This document shows positions 1-9,407 of a stretch of 64,000 bases of DNA, piece after piece; positions within the stretch are counted from its first letter, which is position 1, and every line of letters begins with the position of its first letter. Below the pieces are notes generated by a model. The model was not told where the DNA came from, made no database searches, and worked only from the letters and a program-made list of their open reading frames with translations. The stretch lies in NCBI GenBank assembly GCA_965243545.1, contig OZ251573.1, positions 1,426,001 to 1,490,000 on the forward strand, given 5' to 3'. A program made the translations under genes and the position numbers. Origin of the DNA: CATQHW01 sp965243545 (GTDB lineage Bacteria; Spirochaetota; Spirochaetia; SZUA-6; Bin103).

Positions 1-315
1 CACGGCAGTTGATCGTGAGTCATCGCTCCAGACGCGGAATAGGTCGCCGAGTATGGTGCGGTTTGTTGGCTTGGCCCTCTGACAGAGTTTGGCGATTGAC
101 CAGTCTCCGCCGGTTTTCTGGCGCTTGACCGAGTGGTATTGGTGGGAGCCGTCGGCGTTCTGCACAATGAACTCGATCCCGATTGAGGATTTGCCTGGCG
201 GTTCGATGGTTACCGCGTTGATTCTCCGTGCTACGACTTCTAGGAGCATGTGGACGGTCCATACCGCCTCGTAGCTATTGCCAGTCTTGTCTGAAGGACC
301 GCCGGGACGTGGCAT
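1..315 (-). CDS. Avs/Cap4-like defence protein, N-terminal part (runs off the left edge)
   Basis: An open frame of 105 codons begins at an ATG (313-315) with an AGGGAG-type ribosome site about 14 bases upstream and leaves the window without a stop. The first residues (MPRPGGPSDKTGNSYE, then AVWTV) and the later pattern EF-x(5)-DG-x(4)-YHSVKRQ resemble the N-terminal nuclease module of large antiphage NTPases (DUF4297/Cap4-like, Mrr/PD-(D/E)xK fold), where the acidic residue and the V-K pair are catalytic. The family assignment is from memory of motif patterns; the NTPase part would lie outside the window. It sits directly downstream of the split methyltransferase on the same strand, as expected in a defence island. 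Another nuclease-NTPase family with the same N-terminal module is possible. Confidence 0.6.
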   Translation of the reverse strand, partial: MPRPGGPSDKTGNSYEAVWTVHMLLEVVARRINAVTIEPPGKSSIGIEFIVQNADGSHQYHSVKRQKTGGDWSIAKLCQRAKPTNRTILGDLFRVWSDDSRSTAV

Positions 316-457
316 TCTATGTGGAGCTCCCTAACAAGCACGGGAGGCGATCAGCCGCCCAGTCCTGAGTAGGAATGACAGCGGTCGCTGCTCTCGCTTG
401 GGCGCCGCGTCGTTGCCGTGGCATCATGATGGAGGATCGCCGAGAACGACGGGACAG

Positions 458-1692
458 TCAAGAGGGTGATGGCTGCCGGGCACTGCCGCCTGTCCGAGGG
501 TGGCTTGCGACGGCGAGTGTGCCGGCGCGGGCTTCGGCGGCGGCGCGGTCGGCGTTGAGGGCGAGGAGGCGGGCGAGCACCTCGTCGCGGACGGGGTCAG
601 GCCAGCGGTAGCGGTAGGGCTTGCGCTTGCGGCCCCAGGTTGCTTCGTCGATGGGGTGGTCGAGGAGGAGCTCGCAGTCGGTGGGGACGTCGGTCCAGCC
701 GTAGGCGTCGAGGACGGCGCGGTCCATGGTAGCGTGCAGGTCGCGGAGTATGGTGATGCGCGGGTCGGTTTCGTAGTAGTCGTGGAAGCGGTTGTAGGTC
801 TTGGTCATGCCCTCCTTGTTTTCGACCATGAGCGCCGCCCGGTAGTGGTAGTATTCCTTGCCGGCGGCTTCAAGGGCGGGATGGGTGACCCAGCGGTCGG
901 GGAAGGGGAAGGTCTCGAAGCAGTCGGAAGGGGTGTACTGCAGCGCATCCCCGAGCGTAGAGCTATAGAACCTTGCCCATAGTTCGTGTACACGAGATTG
1001 GAGAACAGCGAATGGAGCCAGCTCGCTGAATGGAAAGACGATAATCTTCTCATTGCAAATCATGCCGTTAGGAAGAAATGTGAACGCACAGGCATTTCCG
1101 ATCCTACAGATTGCCAACACTCGCTCCAATCCCGCAACGGCGGCCGCAAGGCCAGGTCTTGGATTCCAGTACTTCCACCATTCATTGACCATTCTCGGAT
1201 ACTTCCTGGCATCTTTGGTCACGCGTTCTGGTCTTACCCGCTCTTCAACTATTGCCATGAGTTCGGGCCACATCCGGCGGCATTCTTCCTCGCTCCGCTC
1301 GCCGAAGTTGATTATGTAGCGATGGTGAGCGTGCGTCGGACTATCGTTCACCTCGTTACCGCCGATGTACGGGAAGATAACTTCGTTATTACGCGGGTCG
1401 GCTTCGATCAGCCGCTGCATCTCTGCAAGTGACGATGCCACCCCTTTCTTGTCGGTGTTATCAAACGTGAAGCCCATGCCGAGGGCGACGCTGCCCTGGA
1501 AGCTCTTGCCAGCGTTAGCCGTCAGCCGTATCGGGTCGGCGTGGCCTCCTCGATGGAACAGGAACGCGGTGATTTCGTCGACGTTCCTGCCATTGAGCAC
1601 TTTGCCATTCGGGAACCTACCCTTGATGATATGGATCACACTCACGACTACTGCGGCGTCACCGGGCCATTTTATCCTTTTCGTCGTCGCGC
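458..1692 (-). pseudogene. C-terminal part of the intron-split adenine methyltransferase (DrmMI-like)
   Basis: This is the continuation of the methyltransferase whose N-terminal part lies at 3684-6453. The protein resumes at KRIKWPGDAAVVVSV, the segment that normally follows the ENGGNIYR motif just before the intron, and ends with the basic tail KRKPYRYRWPDPVRDEVLAR common at the end of these enzymes. In the family this half carries the DNA-recognition region. About 410 codons remain and the frame is open. The separating group II intron is encoded on the opposite strand, so transcripts of this gene cannot splice it out; without its own start this half is probably not made. Base composition is unusual: about 42% G+C in 1021-1080 against about 83% in 5281-5340 of the N-terminal half, while the last 170 codons are GC-rich again. 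Confidence 0.8.
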
Positions 1693-2288
1693 CAGGCAAA
1701 GTCTGGGAAAGGGGGATGATGCGATGTAGCATCGGAAACCGTTCGTAGCCACCCTGTGGGTAGCCAATCCCACCCGGTAAAGCGTAGCGGCAGCCGGAAG
1801 CGAGTCTTGCGCCGGATCGGGCGACCGGGACGGTGAAGCGTAGACAGTGACCGCAGAAGCTGTGTGATTGAGCCTCGAAAGAGGAACTTGTTGGGGCCTT
1901 CGTCGTCGACAAGACGGGGGCAGTACCGGCGTGCCGAAGGCTTGGCGCGGCGGCCCGGCCGGGGTCGGAGAGCAGGGCAGATGCGGAACGGGTGGCCCAG
2001 GAACCTGGGAGAGCTCGTTGTCTCCATGCCGGGAAGAGCCGGAGGGACGCCGGCGTACCAAAGTCCAGGCCCGCGCGGAGCACATCCGAGGAAGCGCGGG
2101 AGCGAACGAATCGGATGGAGGCGCGGTATCGCCAAGCGAAGGAGACGAAGCGCGGCGAGAAGGGCAGCGAGCAGTCTTAGCGCCCCCATAGTACCGAGGA
2201 AGCCGGGGAACGGCAGCCGCGCCGGACCCGGCGGAGGGAAGGAGGGCGTCGAGTCGTAGAACCGATGCGGGGCAACACGGAGGATGCG

Positions 2289-3605
2289 ATGGAATCCGGC
2301 AACGTGTCAACGAAACAGCAGCGGATAGCAGAAAACGCGAGAATTCACCGCGAGACGGCGTTCACGTCACTGGCGCATCACATGGACCTGACATGGCTGC
2401 ATGAGGCGTTCCGGCGGACGCGGAAGGACGGAGCGACGGGAGTGGACCAGCAGACCGCCGAGCAATACGAAGAACACCTTGAGCAGAATCTCCGGTCACT
2501 GCTGGAGCGAGCGAAGGCAGGGACGTACCGGGCGCCGCCGGTGAGGCGAGCGCACATCCCGAAAGGGACGGGCGCAGAGACCCGGCCGATCGGGGTGCCG
2601 ACGTTCGAGGACAAAGTGTTGCAGAGGGCGGTACAGATGCTGCTTGAACCCCTGTACGAGCAGGACTTCTTGGAATGCTCGCATGGTTTCCGCCCCAAGC
2701 GCTCGCCGCACACGGCGCTGCAGAGGCTATGGGACCAACTGATGAACCAGGGCGGCGGATGGGTAATAGACCTGGACATACGCAGGTTCTTCGATACTCT
2801 GCCGCACGCGACGATGCGGGCGATTCTCGCACAGCGGATGAGAGACGGAGTACTCACGCGGCTGATCGGCAAATGGCTGAAGGCCGGCGTGATGGAAAAC
2901 GGTACGGTGACCTACGCGGAGCAGGGGACGCCGCAAGGCGGGGTGTTGTCTCCGCTGCTGAGCAACGTCTACCTGCACGAGGTACTCGACCGATGGTTTA
3001 CCGAAGTAGTCCAAAGGCACCTGCGAGGGCGGGGATTCCTGGTACGCTTCGCGGACGACGCGGTGATGGCGTTCACCGAGCGGCGGGATGCCGAACGGGT
3101 ACTAAGCGCTTTGCCGAAGCGATTTGCGAAGTACGGGTTGGCCGTCCACGCAGAGAAGACGCGGCTGCTGCGGTTCTGGCCGCCGGGCAAGCACCAGGGA
3201 GCGCATCGGGGGGCGAGTTTCCCGTTCCTGGGATTCACGCACTACTGGGGACGCTCCCGCAAGAATACCTGGGTAGTAAAGCGCAAGACCGGGAAGGACC
3301 GGCTGACGCGCTCACTGCAAGCGGTGGCCCAATGGTGCAGGCGCCACCGGCATATGCCGATGGAAACGCAACAAGCGGCCCTGCGGCGCAAGCTGCTGGG
3401 CCACTTCGCATACTACGGGATCACCGGCAACGCGCGATCGCTCGGCTACTATCACCATGCGGTCAAACGCCTCTGGTTGAAATGGCTCAACCGCCGCGGC
3501 GGACGCCGGCTCAACTGGACCTGCTACAATCGGCTCTTGCGGCGATACCCGCTACCGCCGGCCCGTGTCGTCCACTCCATCTACTCGGCGAAGGCTACGA
3601 CTTGA
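2289..3605 (+). CDS. ltrA: Group II intron reverse transcriptase/maturase
   Basis: A 438-residue LtrA-type protein. The start at 2289 is preferred because GGAGG lies five bases upstream; an in-frame ATG at 2265 has no such site. RT blocks are visible in order: the KDGATGVD and ETRPIGVPTFEDKVLQRAV segments, the catalytic FADD (variant of YADD) near residue 252, and the QGTPQGGVLSPLLSN block just before it. A basic thumb/maturase domain follows and the protein ends without an HNH endonuclease, so mobility would rely on reverse transcription at nicked or single-stranded targets. It would act as splicing cofactor and as RT during retrohoming. The gene is intact, so the intron may still be mobile. 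Confidence 0.93.
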   Translation: MESGNVSTKQQRIAENARIHRETAFTSLAHHMDLTWLHEAFRRTRKDGATGVDQQTAEQYEEHLEQNLRSLLERAKAGTYRAPPVRRAHIPKGTGAETRPIGVPTFEDKVLQRAVQMLLEPLYEQDFLECSHGFRPKRSPHTALQRLWDQLMNQGGGWVIDLDIRRFFDTLPHATMRAILAQRMRDGVLTRLIGKWLKAGVMENGTVTYAEQGTPQGGVLSPLLSNVYLHEVLDRWFTEVVQRHLRGRGFLVRFADDAVMAFTERRDAERVLSALPKRFAKYGLAVHAEKTRLLRFWPPGKHQGAHRGASFPFLGFTHYWGRSRKNTWVVKRKTGKDRLTRSLQAVAQWCRRHRHMPMETQQAALRRKLLGHFAYYGITGNARSLGYYHHAVKRLWLKWLNRRGGRRLNWTCYNRLLRRYPLPPARVVHSIYSAKATT

Positions 3606-3606
3606 G

Positions 3607-3675
3607 GAACCGTGTGCGTCAATCGCGCTCGCACGGGTCTGTGGGGGCCTGGGGCGGGTAACCGCCCTGGGCTAC
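3607..3675 (+). ncRNA. Group II intron domains V and VI
   Basis: Immediately after the maturase stop two hairpins follow: ACCGTGTGCG pairing with CGCACGGGT (domain V-like), then a long G/C stem closed by GTAA within GGGCGGGTAACCGCCC (domain VI-like), with CTAC at the presumed 3' splice site. Position, spacing and the AY end fit the 3' part of bacterial group II introns. The exact catalytic triad was not resolved by eye. Confidence 0.6.
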
Positions 3676-3683
3676 CCGGACGC

Positions 3684-6453
3684 GGTAAATATTTCCTCCG
3701 TTCTCGCAGATCCAGCGTAATCCGGAGGACCTAGTGATGCCCTGAGAAATCGTATTCGTAGCGACGAGGCCGAAGGCGCCATTCTTTCGAGTGAGGCTAA
3801 ATGCTCGCCGAAAGAAGTGCGCCACGAGATCAGCCCCACCACTGGTGCGCTGGTGAAGGGTCTGCAGCCACTTCGGATAGATTCCTCCGGTAGCCGCACT
3901 AAAGTTCCGGCCGCCCGCGAACGGCGGGTTGCCGACGAAGGCGTCGAAGCCGGGGTTGTCGCGCTCGAACACTTCCGGGAACTCGATTTCCCAGTGGAAC
4001 GGGGCGAACGGCTGCTCCCGGTGGCGGCGCGTCTCCATCTCCCCGGCGTGCCGCTGCCGCGCCTCCCGCGTCAGGATCGCTTCCTGGTAGGCCGCCAAGC
4101 GCGCCGCGCGCTCCTTCGGCTTGGCGCCCTCAAAGAACGCGGCCAGGGTCAGGTCGCCGAACAACCGCACCTCGGCGACCGCGTCCCGCGCGTCGGTCCA
4201 GAGCTTCTGCAACTGCTCGTCGGTCACGGTGTCGTTCGCCTCCCGTATCCGCCGCCGCAACGCCGATGCCTTCTCCAGCGCCTCGCGCACGCCGAAGCCC
4301 GCCAGGATCGGCTGTCCGCCCTGCCAGTGCAGGGCTTCGATCTGGCGGCGGGTCAGCCCCAACAGTGAGTCGCCGTGGCGGAACGCATGGTCCACGAACG
4401 TGAACGGATGATCGCGCGCCAAGGTGCTGAGCCACAGCGACACCTTGGCCAGGTCCACCGCCATCGGGTTGCGGTCGATCCCGTACAGACAGCGTTGCGC
4501 CACCAGCCGGCGCGCGTAGATCACCTCGTCCTCATCCGGCGGCACCTCCGGCGTCACGCCGTGAGCGCGCCACGCCTCGATCAGCGCGTCGGCAAGCTGG
4601 CGGCAGGTCTCCACCAGAAACGCTCCTGATCCCATCGCCGGATCGCACACCTTCAGGTCCAGAATCTGCTCTGGCGCCGGCGCCCCGCCGTCCGCACCGC
4701 CCAGCCGCTCCAACAGCGGCGCCAGCGTGTGGCGCACGATCGGCTCGGTCAACTCGCGCGGCGTGTAGTGCGAACCCGACCGCCGCCGCTCCGCGTTCGG
4801 CTGCAGCACCATCACGCCCCGCGGCGCCACGTCCGGCGTGGCCGCGTGATCCAGCACCCGGTCCAGCGCCCCGTGCAGGTCGTTGATCTCGGTGGCCGCG
4901 CGCAGCCCCTTGGCCACCGACTCGCTCACGGTGCGGTCCACGCGCTCCTGCAGCCAGCGCGCCCGGCGCGCCGCCGGCTGCGCCAGCAGCGCCTCCAGGT
5001 CGATGGTGTTGGGCGCACCCATCTTCTTCGCCGGCTTCACCGCCAGCGAGTCGCCGGCCGCGATCTCCAGCCGGAACCCCATGATCGTCTCGTACACCGA
5101 GCCGATCTGCTCAACGTCCAGCGTGCGGTACGACAGCCGCTCCCCGTCCAGCACCAGCAGCTTGTCCAACACCCGGTAGATCGTGCCGTCCGGCACCCGC
5201 GGCGGCTTGATCCGCTGGTTCCGCTGCCGCGCCGAGCCCGCGCTACGCCCTTCCAGGAACGGGTAGCGGTCGGGATCGAACAGCGCCCCGCGGCGTTCCG
5301 GCAGACTCACCGCCCCGCCGGTGCGGTGGCCGGGAGCGCCGTCGTGCAGCAGCCGGAACAGCACCACGAGCTGCGCCCAGGCGCCGTAGCGCTCGTCCAT
5401 CGTGTCGGGGTAGTCGGCGGAATCCTTGAGCAGCCGCCGGTACAGGCCGGCCAGCCCGTAGTAGCGGACGAACGTCTGGTCCGCCGGCAGCATGCCGCGC
5501 TCCTCGGCGTAGAGCAGGAACACCAGCCGCAGGATCACGGTCAGCAGGCCGCGGTACACGTCGTTGCGGTCGCCGCTCTCGGCCAGCCACTCGCGCAGCA
5601 GGGCGCCCTCGGAGACGACGTGGGCGATCTGGAAGCCGCGCAGCATCTCGTAGAGGGCGTGCAGCACCTGCTCGGCCAGGCGCTCGGAGACGTCGTTCTG
5701 GTACAGGCGGCTGTCGGCCAGCAGGGCGGCGAGGCGTTTCTCGCGGGGCAGGGCGAGCAGGCGCTGCTCGGAGAGGAGCAGGTGCAGGGCGGAGCAGAGC
5801 GGGCGCCCGGCGGTGGTGACCAGGTCGGCGAAGCGGAAGTCCATATGGCCGGAGGTTTCGCCGCGCGGGGCGGAGATCAGGCGCAGGGCGGCGCCGTTGC
5901 ACAGCACGCCGGCGGGGACGCCGGTGGCGCGCAGCAGGCGCTCGGCGCGCCCGGTGGGGGAGGCGTCGAGGCCGCGGCCGCCGGTGGGCTGGCGGTCGAA
6001 GTCGTGGTCGTCGTCCAGGACCTGGACCAGCAGTTGCCACGGCGGGGCGCCGTCGCCGGGGTCGCGCTCGCGCACGGCGAAGTCGGGGCGCAGAATCTCG
6101 CCGTAGTCGGGGAGCGGGAGGGTGAGTTCTTCAGGGATGGGCGTTTCTTCAGTACCCGCGAAGCCCTTGGGTCCGAAGCGCCAGCCCAGGACGGTGCGGG
6201 CGAACGAACAGAAGTCGCGGATGCGGGTCGGCGGGCTGGGGGCGGCGCCGTCCCCGTCCGCAACTTCCGCAGGGTCAACCGGTTCCGGTTCCTCCATGCA
6301 GCCGGCCAGCAGCGCCTGCCGTTCCCGGTCGTTACGGTTGAGGAACGCGCCGGCCTTGACCAGCGCCGGCGGGGTCACCACCAAGCCGTACGGCTGGATG
6401 AAGCCCAACCATTCCAGGTGGGCGCGCGTGTTCGGATCGGGAGCCGGCATCAA
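3684..6453 (-). pseudogene. N-terminal part of Eco57I-class adenine methyltransferase (DrmMI-like), cut by intron
   Basis: About 920 codons from ATG 6453. Visible are a helical N-terminal domain, the segment DVYRGLLTVILRLVFLLYAEE, a Y-T-P-R-E motif (GSHYTPREL), SAM-binding motif I (DPAMGSGAF, near residue 602, M replacing the usual C) and catalytic motif IV NPPF near residue 841. These define an N6-adenine methyltransferase of the large single-chain type II/DISARM kind. Frame and sequence run on at 458-1692 beyond the antisense group II intron, giving an ancestral protein of about 1,335 residues. The reading frame that crosses the junction picks up intron-derived residues and stops at 3619. 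The partner helicase DrmD lies 6 kb upstream on the same strand. Truncated before the recognition domain, the product should not methylate specifically. Confidence 0.85.
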
Positions 6454-6464
6454 TCAGCGCCCGT

Positions 6465-6614
6465 CTACTCGACTCGAATCACGCACAAGTGCTGCTGGCC
6501 GGCGCCGGCGATGGCCGCGGTGATTACTCGCCTATCGAACGTCGTGAGCCTCCCTCCATGCTCAACCGCAAGGGCAAGCAGGTAAGGGTCGTTCACGTCC
6601 AATAGCGACCGCAT
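6465..6614 (-). pseudogene. vapC: VapC-like PIN toxin with internal deletion
   Basis: This 49-codon frame starts at an ATG overlapping the VapB stop (TGATG), the usual VapBC arrangement. It begins MRSLLDVN, the first beta strand with the first PIN aspartate, and then jumps directly to DPYLLALAVEHGGRLTTFDR, which in intact VapC proteins lies near residue 90-110 and holds the last acidic residues. Roughly 75-80 codons of the middle are missing, including the central glutamate, so nuclease activity is not expected. The remaining frame is open and in register, pointing to a clean in-frame deletion. It is too short to appear in a standard gene call. Confidence 0.75.
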
Positions 6615-6853
6615 CAGTCGCCGATCTCGTCGCGCAGCCGATTGATCAGGTCGTTGGTCACCAGACCGCCGCGCGCCGGGAACGGGCGGAATCCGAATTC
6701 GCCGGCAGCCTCGTCAGTGGCGGGGTTGCCGTTGCGGTCTCCTCCCCGTAACAACGCCGCGCGCAAGAGGCCCGACACCGTGGCGCCTACGGTCTTGGAA
6801 TCTCGTCTGGCAACTTCCTTCACGGCCAGGAGGAGGTCGTCATCAATGTTCAA
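6614..6853 (-). CDS. vapB: VapB-like ribbon-helix-helix antitoxin
   Basis: A 79-residue protein. It starts MNIDDDLLLAVKEVARRDSK, a MetJ/Arc/CopG ribbon-helix-helix N-terminus (beta strand, then helix), followed by a helix (TVGATVSGLLRAALL) and a disordered toxin-binding tail with FRPFPARGG. The start is TTG at 6853, overlapping the end of the upstream ATPase gene by four bases; no ATG exists in frame. It would bind its own promoter and neutralise VapC. As the adjacent toxin carries a large deletion, this antitoxin may now only serve as a repressor or as a cross-neutralising remnant. Confidence 0.75.
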   Translation of the reverse strand: MNIDDDLLLAVKEVARRDSKTVGATVSGLLRAALLRGGDRNGNPATDEAAGEFGFRPFPARGGLVTNDLINRLRDEIGD

Positions 6854-7929
6854 TGTGGCTCTTCCTGCGCCACATCCGTCAGCTCGCGCTGCATCATCTC
6901 CGAGTAGATCGGGTTGGCGACGCGCACCGGGGCGTCGCGGGCAATCAGGCCGAGGTCGCGCGTATAATCGATGTCGTCCGCCACGGCGCGGGATTCGCTG
7001 CCCATGATCAGCGGCTCGACTACCCGCCGCACGCGCTCATCGCTCAGCATGTAGGCCAGATAGTCGAGATGTACCACCCGGCTGCCGATCAGGTCCGCGC
7101 GGACCGCGGCCACGTCGGCGGCGGTTACCGGGCGCGAGCGGTCGGCGCGCAACGCCTTGTTCTTGAAGCAGGCGCCGTAGGCCAGCGCGTTGACCAGCCA
7201 CGGCTGGCCGCGGGTCTGCGTCCACGTCGCCTCCTGCGCCTTCGGGGTGAACGTCTGGCCGGTCTCTTCGGTGTGCTGGGCCAACAGGGCCAACGTCTCG
7301 TCGCGCGAGAAGTCGCTCAGCCGCAGGGAGGCCGCGGAGACATTGAACGGAGTACCGTTCGGGTCGATGCGGCTGACGCGGACGTCCTGCATGCCGCACA
7401 GCACGACGCTCTGAGGAAAACGTTCGGGGCGGTCGGGGTAGCCGGCGCGAAGCTGCTGCAGCACCGACAGCAGTGAGTCCCCGGTGAGCGCATCGATCTC
7501 GTCGATCAACAGCACCAGCGGCCGCGGCGCCGCCTCGGCCCACCGCGACAGCGCCGCCCGTAGCGCCGTACCGGCGCCCACCCGCGCCAGCAGGTCGCGC
7601 CAGATGTCGTCCAGGAAGCCATCTCCGAGCGTGGCGCGCGCCGCCGACGCCAGGCTGACGAGCACCGAGCGCATCGCCCGCGCTACGTCGCCGCGTGCGA
7701 TGCCGGCCGTCTCCACGGTGGTGTAGACGCAGTGGTAGCCGCGCTCGTTCAGCAATTTGGCCAGCGCCAGCAGCGTCGAGGTCTTGCCGGTCTGCCGCGG
7801 CGCGTGCAGCACGAAGTACTTCTTGTCCCGCACCATGCCGAGCACGTCGTCCAGGTCGATCCGCGACAGCGGCGGTATCAGGTAGTGATCGGCCGCCCTG
7901 ACCGGGCCGGCGGTGCTGAACGAACGCAT
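6850..7929 (-). CDS. AAA-like ATPase (AAA_14-type relative)
   Basis: A 359-residue P-loop protein. Walker A is HAPRQTGKTSTLL near residues 44-56 and Walker B is LVLLIDEIDAL near residues 139-149, with a sensor-like segment (VVLCGMQDVRVSRIDPNG) after it. The C-terminal half is helical with a winged-helix-like end. Proteins of this type are common in uncultured bacteria, usually as singletons of unknown role; some resemble the ATPase part of STAND proteins. It overlaps the vapB start by four bases, so the two may be co-transcribed. No nuclease or membrane segment is visible. The function is unknown to me. Confidence 0.7.
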   Translation of the reverse strand: MRSFSTAGPVRAADHYLIPPLSRIDLDDVLGMVRDKKYFVLHAPRQTGKTSTLLALAKLLNERGYHCVYTTVETAGIARGDVARAMRSVLVSLASAARATLGDGFLDDIWRDLLARVGAGTALRAALSRWAEAAPRPLVLLIDEIDALTGDSLLSVLQQLRAGYPDRPERFPQSVVLCGMQDVRVSRIDPNGTPFNVSAASLRLSDFSRDETLALLAQHTEETGQTFTPKAQEATWTQTRGQPWLVNALAYGACFKNKALRADRSRPVTAADVAAVRADLIGSRVVHLDYLAYMLSDERVRRVVEPLIMGSESRAVADDIDYTRDLGLIARDAPVRVANPIYSEMMQRELTDVAQEEPH

Positions 7930-7980
7930 GGCGAGTTCAGTGTACCACGGCAGTCACCGGAGGGTATGCGCGGCGCGGCT

Positions 7981-9245
7981 TTACGTGAGCAAGGCGGTCT
8001 CGAACGGGAGGGCCAGAACGCGCCGCGACAGGGGCGCCGGGGCGTCGCAGCCGCAGATCACCAGACCGAACGGCGCTTCGTCCGGGAAGGTGTCCTGAAA
8101 CGCGTGCAGGCCCCGAAGGTCGGCGGGGCGCGGGTGGGCGGTAGCCTTGACCTCGATCGGCAGCAGGCGGCCGCGCTGCTCCAGTACCAGATCGACCTCG
8201 CGGCCGTCGGACGTGCGCCAGTGAGAAAGCGCGGCGCGGGGCGTTTGCAACGACGCGAACACCTGCAGATGCACGGCCACCCAGTTCTCCAGCCACGCGC
8301 CCCACGCCCCCATGCGGTTCAGCTCGGCGCGCGAGGATACGCCGGCCAGATGCGCCGCCAGCCCGGTATCCCGCCAGTACAGCTTGGGCGCCTTGATCAC
8401 GCGCCGGCCGCGGTTGATGGCGTAGGCGGGCACGCGCAGGAGTTGGAACGAGACCTCCAGCAGGTGCAGGTAGCGGCGCACCGTCGCCTGCGACACCTGC
8501 AGGCCGTCGGCCAGCGACACGGCGTTGAGGAGCTGGCCGTTGCGGGCGGCGCACAGCCCCATCAAGCGCCGGAACTCGACCACGTTGTCGATCGCGCTGA
8601 GCTGCCTCAGGTCGCGTTCCAGATAGGTCTGAACGTAGCCGTCGAACCACTCGGTGCGGAAGGCCGCGTCGTCATGGAGGCTCGCCACCGGATAGCCGCC
8701 GCGCAGAATGGCGTCTTCCAGCGGGCGGCGCGGGCGCGGCGGGGCCGGCGGCAGCGCCTGCAACGCCTCCTCCAACGTGCCGGCGGCCAACAGCCGGGTC
8801 AGCAACCCGCCGAATCCGGCGCCCTCGATCTCCGGCCAGAGCAATCCGGGCAGCTCGACGATGATGGCCCGTTCCGCCAGCGATTCGGTGACCGCCCGCA
8901 TGAGCAGGAGATTCGCCGAGCCGGTGAGCAGGAACGCCCCGGCGTGCGGCCGTCGTCGATGCGCTGCTTCACGGCGCTCAACAGTTCCGGCGCGTGCTGC
9001 ACCTCGTCCACGGTGACCCGATCGCTGCCCAGGAACAGGGCGCCGGGGTCGTCCCGCGCCAACGCCCGCTGCTGCAGGTCGTCAAGGGTCAGGTAGCGCC
9101 GGCCGAGGCTGAAGGCGGCGGCCCGGCACAGCGTGGTCTTGCCGGTCTGCCGGGCGCCGTGAAGGACCACGGCCGGATGGCGGCCGAGCATGGCGGTCAG
9201 GTGCGCTTCATGCAGCCGCGGCAGGTATTGTTGATAATCCGCCAC
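7981..9245 (-). pseudogene. AAA_14/DUF4143 ATPase, interrupted by a one-base frameshift
   Basis: The protein is read in two frames. The first (9245 to about 8943) holds the AAA core with HGARQTGKTTLC (Walker A) and RVTVDEVQHAPELL (Walker B). The second (about 8943 to 7981) holds FLLTGSANLLLMRAVTESLA, then the DUF4143 domain, with GREVDLVLEQRGRLLPIEVK near the end, a PD-(D/E)xK-like signature. The frame changes inside GGGG at about 8939-8942; adding one G restores a continuous ATPase of about 420 residues. Such proteins are widespread in bacteria and archaea with unclear function. Either the gene has just decayed or the G-run was miscalled. The divergent gene on the right is the Uma2 family member. 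Confidence 0.8.
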
Positions 9246-9407
9246 GACGTGAAGGATATACCATCAGCACGCGACGGTATATCCGCCAGCGCGATGTCGA
9301 GACTGGTATGGGCGCCGGCACCGCGGCAACGGCGCCGGCGCCGGCGAAGTCGAGGAGATGAGCCCGGCGGTTGCAGACTCGGCGTTGCCCGCGGTAGTCT
9401 GCTCCGC

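Larger units (their letters stand above)
1693..3683 (+). mobile_element. Group II intron with maturase, inserted antisense in the methyltransferase
   Basis: A roughly 2-kb insertion splits the methyltransferase. Limits are inferred from protein continuity: joining about 1692 to about 3684 restores ...NIYRATTKRIKWPGD in one frame. A structural RNA region (about 1693-2288, no protein gene seen in it) precedes a maturase gene. After it come a domain V-like hairpin (ACCGTGTGCG pairing with CGCACGGGT) and a domain VI-like stem ending in CTAC near 3675, a typical AY 3' end. I could not fix the 5' end, since no GUGYG motif sits at the inferred junction; it may lie between 1692 and 1756. The intron lies on the plus strand while its host gene is on the minus strand, so insertion is disruptive rather than silent. 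Confidence 0.85.

Noticed and set aside
1693..3683. Intron splicing restores the methyltransferase
   Set aside because: The intron RNA and its maturase are on the strand opposite to the methylase transcript.
4729..6585. 618-codon plus-strand frame over the methylase gene
   Set aside because: It is the antisense shadow of the methyltransferase in GC-rich DNA; rich in R, H, Q and A and without family motifs.
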